A stretch of DNA of 64,000 bases from Solibacteraceae bacterium (GTDB taxonomy: Bacteria; Acidobacteriota; Terriglobia; Bryobacterales; Bryobacteraceae): the NCBI GenBank assembly GCA_021324015.1, contig JAJPJX010000084.1:1-64000 (forward strand), in the 5' to 3' direction. Under the pieces are notes generated by a model. It saw nothing but the letters and a program-made list of their open reading frames with translations, was not told where the DNA came from and made no database searches. A program made the translations under genes and the position numbers. Shown here one piece after another: positions 1 to 10,293 of this stretch (within the stretch, counting starts at the first letter, position 1; every line of letters begins with the position of its first letter).

Positions 1-1607
<1,607 letters not shown>

Positions 1608-2459
1608 AGTTTCTTCAGATTTCGCAAATTCCGGCGGTCGTCTCCTTCGCGGGCCACGGGGGTTTCCAGGATGAATGGCTTGGGCCGCAAGCGGGGATGC
1701 GCCAGGATGCGCCGGAATCCGCCCTTCCCGATGTGTCCCTCGCCGATATTTTCGTGCCGGTCCAGGCGGGAGCCGAGCGCAGCCTTCGAATCGTTGGCGT
1801 GAATGACGCGGACCTCAGCCAGGCCCAGGTTGCGCTCGGCCTGCCGCACGGTGTCACGCAGCCCGGCGCCGGTCGCCACGTCGAAGCCGGCGGCCAGCAG
1901 GTGGCAGGTGTCCAGGCAGTAGCCCACGGACAAGTCCGTCATACGGGCGGCTAAGTCGCGGATGGCGCGCAATTCTTCCAGGCGGGCGCCGATCTGCGAC
2001 CCCGCGCCCACGGTATTTTCCAGCAGCACCATGGTTTTCGGCGCCAGGCCCCGGGTCGCTTCGCGCAATCCCTCAGCGAAAGCTGCAATTCCCTGCTCCA
2101 ACGACTGGCCCTTGTAGCTGCCGGGATGCACCACCAGGTACTCGGCGCCGATGGCATCGGCACGCTCCAGTTCGCCGCGAAAAGCAGCGACCGATTTCGA
2201 CCGGATCGCGGGATCAGCCGAAGCCAGGTTCACCAGGTAGTTCACGTGAATCACCAGCGGCTGCAGATCGAACCGTTCCCGAGCGCGCCGCAGAAGGTTC
2301 ACGTCAGACCGGCTGGGCGCGGACGCACGCCACATGCGCGGGCTCGCGGAGAAGATCTGAAACGTGTTGGCGCCCAATGCCGCGGCCTGAAGAGCCGCCT
2401 TTTCCAGCGATTCCGCTATGGAGGTGTGGATTCCGATTCGCAGATTATCATGGTAGCAG

Positions 2460-3290
2460 TTATTGGGGCGGCAGCCGGTTGGGGATGTCGCCGAAGTCGT
2501 AGTAATGATGGCTGATCCCTTCCGGCCCGACGGTGACCACGCGAAAGCCGGAGCGGGCCCCGCCGAGCGGCTTGCCGACCGGTCCGGTGGCCACGATTTC
2601 CAGAGTCCCATCGCTGCTCTGTTCGTTGCGGTGACAGTGCCCCGCGAACACCCAGCGAACGCCGTATTGGTGGAGCAAGGCCAGGTAGCGGGCGCGGATC
2701 TCCTTCGGAATATTCGAGTATTCATCGGCCTCATCGGGCGCTTTCAGAAACCAGGGATGGTGCTGGAAGACAACCGGCCGGCCGATCCCCGGCCGCCGGG
2801 CTTTCTCCAGTTCCGCGCCCAGCCAGGCTTCCTGCCGGGCGGCTTCCTCGGGGGCTTTCGCGGGATGGCCGATGAGGCTCGAATTCAGCACGAAGCCCAT
2901 CAGGTCAGCCGCGCGGAAGGTATAGTAGTCCGGCCCGAAGCGCTGACGGTAGGCCGCCAGGGTGGCGGGCGTGGGATCGTTGCCGACATCGTGATTGCCG
3001 GGGACGTTGTAAAGCGGAATGCCGGGATCGAGCTTGGCGGCGATGCGCCGATACTCGGCGGCTTCGGCCGCGTCGCCGGGCTGATTGATCAGGTCGCCGG
3101 TGACCACCACAAAGGCCGGGTGCAACCTGTTGGCCGTGGCGATGGCGTACTCGAAGTTGGCGGTTTCCTGGACGAACCCGCGGTTCTCTTCATACATGCC
3201 GAACTGCGGGTCGGAAAATTGAAGGAAATACCAGGAGGGAGACGCACCGCAGGCCAGCGCAGCCCACAGAACCAGCAGAAAAAGACGCAT
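2460..3290 (-). CDS. Secreted calcineurin-like metallophosphoesterase
   Basis: Two-metal phosphohydrolase of the calcineurin-like fold, 276 residues. The N-terminus is a signal peptide (MRLFLLVLWAALACGAS), so the enzyme probably works outside the cytoplasm. Metal-site motifs appear in order: FSDPQFG (the usual D-x-H has become DPQ), VVTGDLINQ, VPGNHDVG, FQHHPWF and FAGHCHRN. The GNHD and GHxH blocks are canonical. The pattern is closest to the CPPED1-like branch of the family. It starts the run phosphoesterase-nfo-leuS. The substrate cannot be read from the sequence. A lipobox at the Cys of ALAC was considered, but the -3 residue is Ala, so ordinary signal peptidase I cleavage is more likely. 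Confidence 0.8.
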   Translation of the reverse strand: MRLFLLVLWAALACGASPSWYFLQFSDPQFGMYEENRGFVQETANFEYAIATANRLHPAFVVVTGDLINQPGDAAEAAEYRRIAAKLDPGIPLYNVPGNHDVGNDPTPATLAAYRQRFGPDYYTFRAADLMGFVLNSSLIGHPAKAPEEAARQEAWLGAELEKARRPGIGRPVVFQHHPWFLKAPDEADEYSNIPKEIRARYLALLHQYGVRWVFAGHCHRNEQSSDGTLEIVATGPVGKPLGGARSGFRVVTVGPEGISHHYYDFGDIPNRLPPQ

Positions 3291-3312
3291 GCCTCCAGCT
3301 TACTGCGGCAGC

Positions 3313-4959
3313 TTATGCGGAAGCCCAGTTGCGACGCTCGATGATGGTCTTAGGCTCGTAGGTCTGGCCGTTGGCCAGGCGCTTTTGCTCGCGGCGGCTG
3401 GTCCAGAGGAGCACCGGGCCCAGCAGGCGGGCGGCAGTCCGGGACACCGGCCCGAACTCGCGGCCCAGTTCCTGACGCAGAGCGCGCACCTGCTGGCTCA
3501 CGGCCTCGTTGGTGCGGCGCAACTGGCGCTCCATGGCCCACAGCAGGCCGCTGTAGGCGCTTTTGAGCGAGCGGACTTCCCACGCGAAGCGCTCCCGGAC
3601 GCGCGGGTCCGGATCGTTCTTGTACCGCTGCCACCCCGCCAGCGTGGTGCGACAGATGCGATACAGGCTGGGGCCGTTGCGTTCGAAGTCGCGCCGGAAG
3701 GCCCAGTCGAGGAAGCGCTTGGAATCGTCGCGGGAAATAGCCTCGTGGCGGAAATTGAACTTGTGCTGCCCGTGGATGTCGGCCAGGTCCACGCTCTCGA
3801 GCATGCGTCCCTGGGCGAGCATTTCGAAGTAGAGCGGCGTGCCAGGCACCGGGGTGTAGAGCATGAACTGGTGAAAATCCGTCTCATGGGCCACGGCGTG
3901 CTCGATTTCCTCGTGGATGTTCTCCGGCGTGTGGTGCTCCAGACCGACAATGGTGGAGCCCAGCACCTTGATCCCGTGCTCGTGCAGCTCGCGGGCCAGT
4001 TTGCGTGTATCGGTGTCCTGGAGCTTGGCATAGTTCGCCTGCGGCGACTCCAGGCCCATCCAGACCCAGGAAATACCCAGTTCCACCAACTCGCGAATCG
4101 AGTACTTGCGGATGGCGTTGGCGGAAGAGAAGACATACAACGCCCAGCTCTTTCCCCGCGCCTTCATGCGGTTGAGCAGATCCATGGCGCGCTTTTTGTG
4201 GAGCAGGAAGTTTTCATCCATGACAAAAAAGGAACGGACCTTCATGGCGGCTTCCAGTTCACTCATCACATGGAAAAGCTGCTCGCCGGTATCGTAGAAG
4301 TCGAGGAACTTTCCTTTGCCTCCGAAGAAGGCGGACGTGGTGCAGAAATTGCAGCCCATGGGGCACCCGACCGAGGGGATGACAGTCGCCGCGGTGCCTC
4401 CAGCGGGAGTGGGGATCTTGATGCCCATGGTGCGCAAATCGAAGCCGGAGACGATGCGCGGGTGGCGGATGGGAGCCTGCTCGTCCTCCCCCAGGTAACG
4501 CCGCATCCAGGAAATGCCGTCGCCGCGCACAACGTGGTCGGCATCGATCATGCCGGAAATCGCCGGGATGGCCGCGACATGGCCCCCCACTACGATGGTG
4601 GAGTGCGGCGAAAGCCGGCGCACGATACGGCACATCTCGCGCACTTTGCCGACGTTCACGATGATGGAGGAGATCCCCACGATGTCATAACGCTGGCGGG
4701 TGAGTTCGCGCTCGAAGATTTCGCGCGTGGGGAAGTCTAGCACGGTGGAAGGCGCGGAGATATTCTCCTGAATCATCATGATGCCCCAGGAGCGGTGGAA
4801 CATGCGCAGGGAGAAAGCGCCTTGTTCCCGGGTGACCTGGTTGTGGTACAGCTCCATGGGATTTACGGCACGGCTGCCGAATTCGTCGTCCCGGGCGTAC
4901 GGACCGAATACGGAAGTGAGCAGGACCCGCGCACGGGTTCCCAAAGGATGTGGTTGCAT
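3313..4959 (-). CDS. B12-binding-domain radical SAM protein
   Basis: A 548-residue radical SAM enzyme with an N-terminal cobalamin-binding-like domain (residues about 60-190: YDIVGISSIIVNVGKVREM, STIVVGGHVAAIP) and the CxxxCxxC cluster motif in GCPMGCNFC near residue 205. The C-terminal 150 residues are basic and helical with no motif I recognise. Such enzymes usually methylate or join unactivated carbons in cofactors, lipids or natural products. No pathway neighbours are present, so the substrate is unknown. The ATG at 4959 has no clear Shine-Dalgarno sequence; a 14-base perfect palindrome lies just upstream. It is monocistronic or leads into the downstream phosphoesterase gene (22-base gap). 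Confidence 0.88.
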   Translation of the reverse strand: MQPHPLGTRARVLLTSVFGPYARDDEFGSRAVNPMELYHNQVTREQGAFSLRMFHRSWGIMMIQENISAPSTVLDFPTREIFERELTRQRYDIVGISSIIVNVGKVREMCRIVRRLSPHSTIVVGGHVAAIPAISGMIDADHVVRGDGISWMRRYLGEDEQAPIRHPRIVSGFDLRTMGIKIPTPAGGTAATVIPSVGCPMGCNFCTTSAFFGGKGKFLDFYDTGEQLFHVMSELEAAMKVRSFFVMDENFLLHKKRAMDLLNRMKARGKSWALYVFSSANAIRKYSIRELVELGISWVWMGLESPQANYAKLQDTDTRKLARELHEHGIKVLGSTIVGLEHHTPENIHEEIEHAVAHETDFHQFMLYTPVPGTPLYFEMLAQGRMLESVDLADIHGQHKFNFRHEAISRDDSKRFLDWAFRRDFERNGPSLYRICRTTLAGWQRYKNDPDPRVRERFAWEVRSLKSAYSGLLWAMERQLRRTNEAVSQQVRALRQELGREFGPVSRTAARLLGPVLLWTSRREQKRLANGQTYEPKTIIERRNWASA

Positions 4960-4966
4960 TGTATAT

Positions 4967-4991
4967 TTTCAGCGCTGAAACTCTCAGTATA
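4967..4991 (-). promoter_or_regulatory. Putative -10 box with overlapping palindromic operator, radical SAM gene
   Basis: On the minus strand TATACT (4991-4986) could be a -10 element. It is followed by the perfect 14-base palindrome TTTCAGCGCTGAAA (4980-4967), placed where transcription would start, eight bases before the ATG. No good -35 box is seen. The position suggests an operator for a dimeric repressor; this is inference only. Confidence 0.4.
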
Positions 4992-5004
4992 CACCCAGTC
5001 TCGG

Positions 5005-5099
5005 CATGAGAGACCATTGACGGATGTTTCCGGGTGCGCGAGGTTTCGGTCAGTTCAGCGGAGGTGGCGAAGACATGACGCCGGCCACTCCAGCGCCGA
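5005..5099 (+). repeat. Degenerate copy of the promoter/start region at 13848-13941
   Basis: This segment aligns over about 95 bases with 13848-13941. Shared items are catgagag, TTGACG, a 17-base spacer, the run tttcggtcagtt, cggaggtggcgaaga and ATGACGCCGGC, with TTGACG-to-ATG distances of exactly 58 bases in both copies. The -10 position has decayed (GAGGTT instead of TAAGTT). After four matching codons (MTPA) the reading frame diverges and collides with the convergent receptor gene ending at 5106, so this is a truncated remnant of the small gene found intact at 13919. Confidence 0.7.
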
Positions 5100-5105
5100 G
5101 CCCGG

Positions 5106-8100
5106 TCAAAAGATGTATTTCAAGCCGAACTGGGTGTGGCGCGGGGAGTTGGCCTGTCCGCCGATTCTGCCGAAGCTGGCGGGCGCATTGAGGTTCGCCG
5201 CGGGCGAGCCGAATACCACGCGATTCAGCACATTGAAGAACTCGGCGCGGAACTCCAGCCGGTGAGCCTCGTGGATACGGAAGTCCTTGAGCACGCTAAA
5301 ATCTTCATTCAACAGGCCGAAGGCGCGCACATCCCCGAGCACAGGCGCCGCGTTGCCCAGGGTAAAAGGCGCCGGCTGCGAGAAGGCGCTGATGTTCAGA
5401 TAGCGGTCGCGAGCCGGATCAAAGCTGCCGCGTCCGACGTCGGTACGCGCAGCAACACCCGCCACACGGTTCGGCCGGTTGCCTCCGCTCGCCAGCGGAA
5501 TCACGCCGCCGCCGGAGACCGAGAGCGGCGTTCCGGAAGCATAGCGCTGGATGGCGTTCACCACCCACCCGCTGATCAGGAGGTTGGCCCCGCGCGGGGA
5601 GGTGCTGGCGAACCGCTTGCCCTGGCCGAAGGGCAATTCATAAGTCCAGGAGACGATGAGGTTCTGGGGCATGTCGAATGCCGCGAGCCGGCGCTCTAAG
5701 GCGCGGTTGTTCGTATCCAGCGGCCGGGCGCTTGCCGCGGAGTCGCCGAAGCCGGTATAGCCGCCGCCGCTAACAATATCCTTCGAAAGCGTGTACGCCG
5801 CCAGTAAGCTCAACCCGGAGGAATAGCGCTTTTGCAAGCGCAATTGTAGCGAGTGGTACTTGCTCCAGCCGATCGGTTGATAGAGATTCTGGATGTCGGA
5901 AAACTGCGGATACGGCCGCAGCGCCTGGGACACCGATCCGCGAAAACCCGGATAAGGCGCCAGAATTCCCGCGGCCTGCGCCGCCGGGGAATTGATGTCC
6001 TGGTTGAGCGTATTGCCCAGGCCCAAGTACTTGAAATCGACCTGGTTCAGGTTTTCAAGGCCGGAAGGCAGGGCTACGCCTCTCTGACCCACGTATCCGA
6101 TATCCAGCATGAACTGGGCGGGCAGCTCGCGCTGGATGTCGAAGGTCCAACTACTGACGTAGCCGGGCTTTCCCGCACCGGGATTCATATAGTCGATGGT
6201 CGTTCCGTTGACCAGGCTGGGATCCGCGTTGGGCAGAGTGCCGGTGAAGGGCGGGATGCCGTTATCGAGCAGCAGGGCGGGCACGCGGCCCGAAGTGAGC
6301 TGCGGGAACGACTGCGGGTAAGAGAAGCCGGCGATGAAGACCGTGTTCATGCGCCCCACACTGGTGGCATTGGTGGGCGACCAGAACATGCCGAAGCCGG
6401 AACGAATGACGGTCTTTTCGTTCCAGGCGTAGGCGATGCCAATGCGGGGAGAGAAGGCTCTTTCGTAGGTAGGCGTCAACTGTCCTCCCGGCTTGAGGAA
6501 GGCCAGCGCGCCAAGGCGGCCGCCGGCCCCGGGATTCGGCAGCGCCAGGTCCAGGTAGGATTGTGCGCTGCTGGCTTCGCGCACCACGGTGGGAATCTCG
6601 TGGCGCAATCCCAGGGTGAGGGTGAACTTGCGGCTGACCTTCCACACGTCTTCCAGGTACCAGGCGTAGTATTGATCCCGCATCCGCCGCGGCGGCGCCG
6701 GGATCAGGCGGTTCGCTGAGTAGACCTGCCCGAGCAGCAGGCTGGCCCAGCCATTGCCTTGCCGTGCGGCATCCGGTGAGGCCGAGTTGGCGGTCGAAAG
6801 CGGATCAAACAAGAAGGTGCCGCTCAGTCCGCCGCTGCCAGTCCCGTTGAAATTGTCGTACTGGAAGAAGCGGATATCCACGCCGAATTTGAACTGGTGC
6901 CGGCCCTTGATCCAGGTGAGATTGTCCACGAAGCTGTAGTTCCGGTTGATGGAGGGGTCGTTGGGCTGCTGGTCGGAATTTCCCAGCGCCAGGCTGCCGT
7001 ATGTGTTGTTGACCGTGAACAGCGGAAAGCCGGTGGAATCCAGGGGAACGCCCGGCACCTGGTAGATCTGGTTTCCTTTGCGCGTATCGCGGGCGCGGAT
7101 GGGATCGCTGTAGGTATACCCGTAACCGAAGTGCTGGAGCAGGTTGGGCCGGATGGTGTAGTCATAGTTCAGGCGGTAGGCCTGTCCATCGACAGGATTC
7201 TGTCCCCACAAGCCGATGGGCGTGGAGGGGCCCAGAGGCGAATAGCTCGGGGTTTGCGTGGCGCTCTGCCAGTAGGAGAAGCTCACGCGCTGGTTCGTGG
7301 TCAGGATCTGATCCACTTTGATGGACCAGGACTCATCGGTGGTCGGATTGGCGGTGCGGTTCAGGTAGTTATTGAAATACCCCACGAAGTCCGGCGCCGG
7401 GATGAGGGGCATCACGTTGGAGGCTACCTTGCTGATTCGGTTGGCCGGGATGACATTGCCGGGGAACGGCGTGCGGGTACCGTCCGCAAGCGTGGTGGCG
7501 GGGTCGAAAATCGGGATCATCGCTCCGCTGGAATCCCGGTAACCGGAGAAATCCCCCTGTTTGAATGCCGCGGTGGGCAGGCTGATCAGGTTTCCGGTGA
7601 GCGGCGGGCGGTTGCGCAGCCCGGTGTAGTTGAAATTGACGAAGGTGCGGTCCCTGCCGTTGTAGATCTTGGGGATCAGCAGGGGACCGCCGAACGAGCC
7701 GCCGAACTCGTTGTAGCGCACGCGCGGGCGCGCGGCGGCGAAAAAGGGCCGCGCGTCCAGCTTGTCATTGCGGAAGAACTCGAACAGATCGCCATGATAC
7801 TGGTTCGTGCCGGAGCGCAGGGTGAAATTAATCACGCCCAGCCCGCGGCCGTATTCGGCGGGGAACAGGCTGTTCTGCACTTTGAACTCCTGCACCGCTT
7901 CATAGGGCGGCGAGGTCTGCGCCAGGAAGCCCGGCGTCACCGCCAGTTGCGCGGAGATGCCGTCGTAGAGCACCTCCTGGGTGAAGTCGGGGCTGCCATT
8001 GATGTTCTTGGACCAGGGAATGCCGCTGACGCCGGGAGTGAGGAAAATGAAGTTTTCCGGCTGGCGGCGCCCGGAGGCGGCGGTGGTGGCGCCCCCGCTG

Positions 8101-8549
8101 CCCACTTCGATCGGCAGGTCGAGAATGGCGCGCCGTTCGAGCACCGTGCTGACTTCGGGCGAAGTCGTCTGCAACGCCGCTGCGCTCCCTGAGACGGTGA
8201 CCGATTCGTTGACCGCGCCCACGCTGAGGACGATGTCTAGCGTGGAGGTGGTCGCGGTGAGAATGGAGACCTGCTCGCCCACGAACTTTTTGAAGCCGGG
8301 CTTTTCGGTTTCGAGTTCATAAAGACCGGGCGGCAGTGCGCGAAAGGCGTAGACGCCCGACGACGTGGACACCGTCTTGTAGACGGCGTTGGTGGCGACG
8401 CTTCTCAGGGTGACCGCCGCTTCGGCGATGACGGCTCCGCTAGCATCCGTGATATTGCCCGTGAGGCCACCCAGGTTTCCCTGGGCTACCAGTGCCGCCG
8501 GCGCGAGAACCATGTACGCCGCGGCGTACCCCCATCCCCTCCACTGCAT
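5106..8549 (-). CDS. Oar-like TonB-dependent receptor with CarboxypepD_reg domain (paralog 1)
   Basis: Outer-membrane beta-barrel receptor of the large acidobacterial Oar/CarboxypepD_reg type, about 1147 residues. A signal peptide (AAAYMVLAPAALVAQ) precedes a carboxypeptidase-regulatory-like domain (GGLTGNITDASGAVIAEAAV, about residues 22-105), a plug (VGAVNESVTVSGSAAALQTTSPEVSTV, FIFLTPGVSG, YDGISAQ, EFKVQNSLFPAEYGRG) and a long barrel ending in aromatic-rich strands with terminal Phe (GLKYIF). The ATG at 8549 is chosen because GGAGGTG lies six bases upstream; an earlier in-frame start adds 13 residues without a ribosome site. It probably imports glycan, peptide or other polymer fragments; the substrate is unknown. 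It is strongly similar throughout to the receptor at 10294-13734. Its 5' end is divergent from a TPR gene 47 bases away. Confidence 0.93.
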   Translation of the reverse strand: MQWRGWGYAAAYMVLAPAALVAQGNLGGLTGNITDASGAVIAEAAVTLRSVATNAVYKTVSTSSGVYAFRALPPGLYELETEKPGFKKFVGEQVSILTATTSTLDIVLSVGAVNESVTVSGSAAALQTTSPEVSTVLERRAILDLPIEVGSGGATTAASGRRQPENFIFLTPGVSGIPWSKNINGSPDFTQEVLYDGISAQLAVTPGFLAQTSPPYEAVQEFKVQNSLFPAEYGRGLGVINFTLRSGTNQYHGDLFEFFRNDKLDARPFFAAARPRVRYNEFGGSFGGPLLIPKIYNGRDRTFVNFNYTGLRNRPPLTGNLISLPTAAFKQGDFSGYRDSSGAMIPIFDPATTLADGTRTPFPGNVIPANRISKVASNVMPLIPAPDFVGYFNNYLNRTANPTTDESWSIKVDQILTTNQRVSFSYWQSATQTPSYSPLGPSTPIGLWGQNPVDGQAYRLNYDYTIRPNLLQHFGYGYTYSDPIRARDTRKGNQIYQVPGVPLDSTGFPLFTVNNTYGSLALGNSDQQPNDPSINRNYSFVDNLTWIKGRHQFKFGVDIRFFQYDNFNGTGSGGLSGTFLFDPLSTANSASPDAARQGNGWASLLLGQVYSANRLIPAPPRRMRDQYYAWYLEDVWKVSRKFTLTLGLRHEIPTVVREASSAQSYLDLALPNPGAGGRLGALAFLKPGGQLTPTYERAFSPRIGIAYAWNEKTVIRSGFGMFWSPTNATSVGRMNTVFIAGFSYPQSFPQLTSGRVPALLLDNGIPPFTGTLPNADPSLVNGTTIDYMNPGAGKPGYVSSWTFDIQRELPAQFMLDIGYVGQRGVALPSGLENLNQVDFKYLGLGNTLNQDINSPAAQAAGILAPYPGFRGSVSQALRPYPQFSDIQNLYQPIGWSKYHSLQLRLQKRYSSGLSLLAAYTLSKDIVSGGGYTGFGDSAASARPLDTNNRALERRLAAFDMPQNLIVSWTYELPFGQGKRFASTSPRGANLLISGWVVNAIQRYASGTPLSVSGGGVIPLASGGNRPNRVAGVAARTDVGRGSFDPARDRYLNISAFSQPAPFTLGNAAPVLGDVRAFGLLNEDFSVLKDFRIHEAHRLEFRAEFFNVLNRVVFGSPAANLNAPASFGRIGGQANSPRHTQFGLKYIF

Positions 8550-8596
8550 TCTGACACCTCCAATCGAGTTCGCAGGTCGGATTATCATATATCCAT

Positions 8597-9562
8597 TTGG
8601 AAAATGCTGTAAAGATTAAATACGGAAATTTCGCCCTTTGGGCGGCTTTTCTGTTGGTGCTTCCGGGACGGGCCGCGGCGCAGGACAGCCGGGAGGGTCT
8701 CCTGCCTCCCCCGGCGCTGGATCGCAGCCTGCGCATGGCGGGGATCCGCCAGGCGCTGGCGGCAGGCGATTTCACGCGGGCCGCGCAGGCCATCGCAGAG
8801 CTCGCCCAGCGGGAGCCGGCAGATTTCGAGGGGCCTTTCTGGACGGGGTACCTGGCTTTCCGGGAACGAAACTACTACGATGCCATTCGCGCACTGCGGC
8901 GTGCCGAAGCGCTCGATCCCAACGCCTTTGTGCTGAAAACGCTGGCGGTCAGCTACTACGCCGCGCACCAGTACAAGCTCTTTGTCCTCAAAATGGGCGA
9001 AGCTCGATCTAAGCAACCCGGAGACTGGGCACCCTATTACTACCTGGCGCGCTACTACGACTCCGAAGTCACGGATTTTGCTAAGGCGGCCGAATATTTC
9101 CAGCAGGCGCTGGAGCGAAATCCGGCGCACTATCGCTCGCACTATTTCCTCGGGCATTGTTACGAGGCGCAGCAGAAAAGCGAGCAGGCGGAGCGGGAAT
9201 ACCGGCGGGCCTTGGAATTGGCCGAGCAGCAGGGAGTGGACGATAGTCTGCCGTACCAGGGATTAGCGCGATTGCGGCTGGCGGCCAGCCGCCCGGCCGA
9301 GGCCCTGCCGTTTGCCGGCCGCGCTGTGGAACTGGGACCGCGCGACGCGGCGGCGCACAAGGTCCTGGCGCGGGTCTGCTCGGAATTGGGACGCAATACG
9401 GAGGCCGCTGCCGAGTGGCGAACGGCGGCCTCGCTCGACCCCACCGACGCTGCGGCGTGGTTCCGGCTGTACCGCAGCTATCTGGCTCTGGGAGAAAAGG
9501 CCAAGGCCCGCGAAGCACTCGTGCAATATCGAAAAATCGCGGCGTTATATGGGACAAATTAA
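8597..9562 (+). CDS. Secreted TPR-repeat protein
   Basis: A 321-residue protein with an N-terminal signal sequence (FALWAAFLLVLPGRAAAQD) and about six tetratricopeptide repeats (for example YYDAIRALRRAEALDPNAF, FAKAAEYFQQALERNPAHY, AEALPFAGRAVELGPRD, NTEAAAEWRTAASLDPTD). It is likely a periplasmic scaffold. The only in-frame start before the signal sequence is TTG at 8597, without a clear Shine-Dalgarno site, so the exact start is uncertain. It is divergent from receptor paralog 1 and convergent with the TPR gene at 9564, with a single base between the two stop codons. Its position beside a receptor resembles the receptor-TPR pair on the other side and suggests a shared uptake role. Confidence 0.82.
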   Translation: MENAVKIKYGNFALWAAFLLVLPGRAAAQDSREGLLPPPALDRSLRMAGIRQALAAGDFTRAAQAIAELAQREPADFEGPFWTGYLAFRERNYYDAIRALRRAEALDPNAFVLKTLAVSYYAAHQYKLFVLKMGEARSKQPGDWAPYYYLARYYDSEVTDFAKAAEYFQQALERNPAHYRSHYFLGHCYEAQQKSEQAEREYRRALELAEQQGVDDSLPYQGLARLRLAASRPAEALPFAGRAVELGPRDAAAHKVLARVCSELGRNTEAAAEWRTAASLDPTDAAAWFRLYRSYLALGEKAKAREALVQYRKIAALYGTN

Positions 9563-9563
9563 C

Positions 9564-10292
9564 TCAGCGATGCTCCAAGGCGCGCAATGCCCGCTCAGCC
9601 AGGGGACGGATGACGGGGTCGCCCAGTTCCGCGGCGCGGCGGAACAGCCGCATCGCCTCCGGCGCGTTGCCGATGGTTCGATAGAGAACTCCCAGCCGGT
9701 AGTATTGCGAAGCGTCGGGTGACGGAGCGAGCGAGATGGCTGCCTCGAACTCCCGCACGGCGTCCCGCAGGTCGCCGCGCTGGTTCGCTACCAGGCCGAG
9801 CGCCGCGTGGGCCTGCGAATTGAGGCGCCCTGCGGTCCGCTCCCACTCCTCCGGAGAGATGAATTTCGGTACGCGGAACGACTGGCCGAGCGCGATTACT
9901 TTGCGGGCGCACTCCTCGGCGCGGGCCAGGCGTTTCGGGTCGCTGGTGGCATTGGCCAGCACGCCGGCGAGGCCGGCGAGCATCGCCAGGTTGTCCGGTG
10001 CAGCCGCAAGCGATTGCTCCGCCGCGGCGATGGCCTTGTCGGCATCACCGAGGGCGCGGTAAGCCTCATACTCCTGCGCGTAGACGTGCCCTCGCAGGGT
10101 GGAGGCGGGCCAGGCGCGCAGGAACGCGTCGCCCGCCGCCACCACGCCGGCCGGGGAGCCGGCCGCCAGCACCCGGAGATACGCGTCGAACTCCTCGGGC
10201 GAGTCGGCTTGGGGCAAGGGCGCGAATTGCGCAGCCAAGGAGCAGATCGAAGCGGCCAGCAGGGTCAGCCATCTCACTTTGGAAGGCCACAA
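9564..10292 (-). CDS. Secreted TPR-repeat protein, coupled to receptor paralog 2
   Basis: A 242-residue protein with a signal peptide (MWPSKVRWLTLLAASICSLAAQ) and TPR-like helices (GDADKAIAAAEQSLAAAPDNL, GDLRDAVREFEAAISLAPSPDAS, GNAPEAMRLFRRAAELGDP). Its ATG follows the receptor stop codon by one base, so it is almost certainly translated from the receptor mRNA by coupling. It is probably a periplasmic or outer-membrane partner of that receptor; the precise role is unknown. Its stop codon almost touches that of the convergent TPR gene, leaving no room for a normal terminator. Confidence 0.84.
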   Translation of the reverse strand: MWPSKVRWLTLLAASICSLAAQFAPLPQADSPEEFDAYLRVLAAGSPAGVVAAGDAFLRAWPASTLRGHVYAQEYEAYRALGDADKAIAAAEQSLAAAPDNLAMLAGLAGVLANATSDPKRLARAEECARKVIALGQSFRVPKFISPEEWERTAGRLNSQAHAALGLVANQRGDLRDAVREFEAAISLAPSPDASQYYRLGVLYRTIGNAPEAMRLFRRAAELGDPVIRPLAERALRALEHR

Positions 10293-10293
10293 G

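Noticed and set aside
3240-3290. Lipoprotein signal on the phosphoesterase
   Set aside because: The Cys context ALAC lacks Leu/Val/Ile at -3; a plain signal peptide fits as well.
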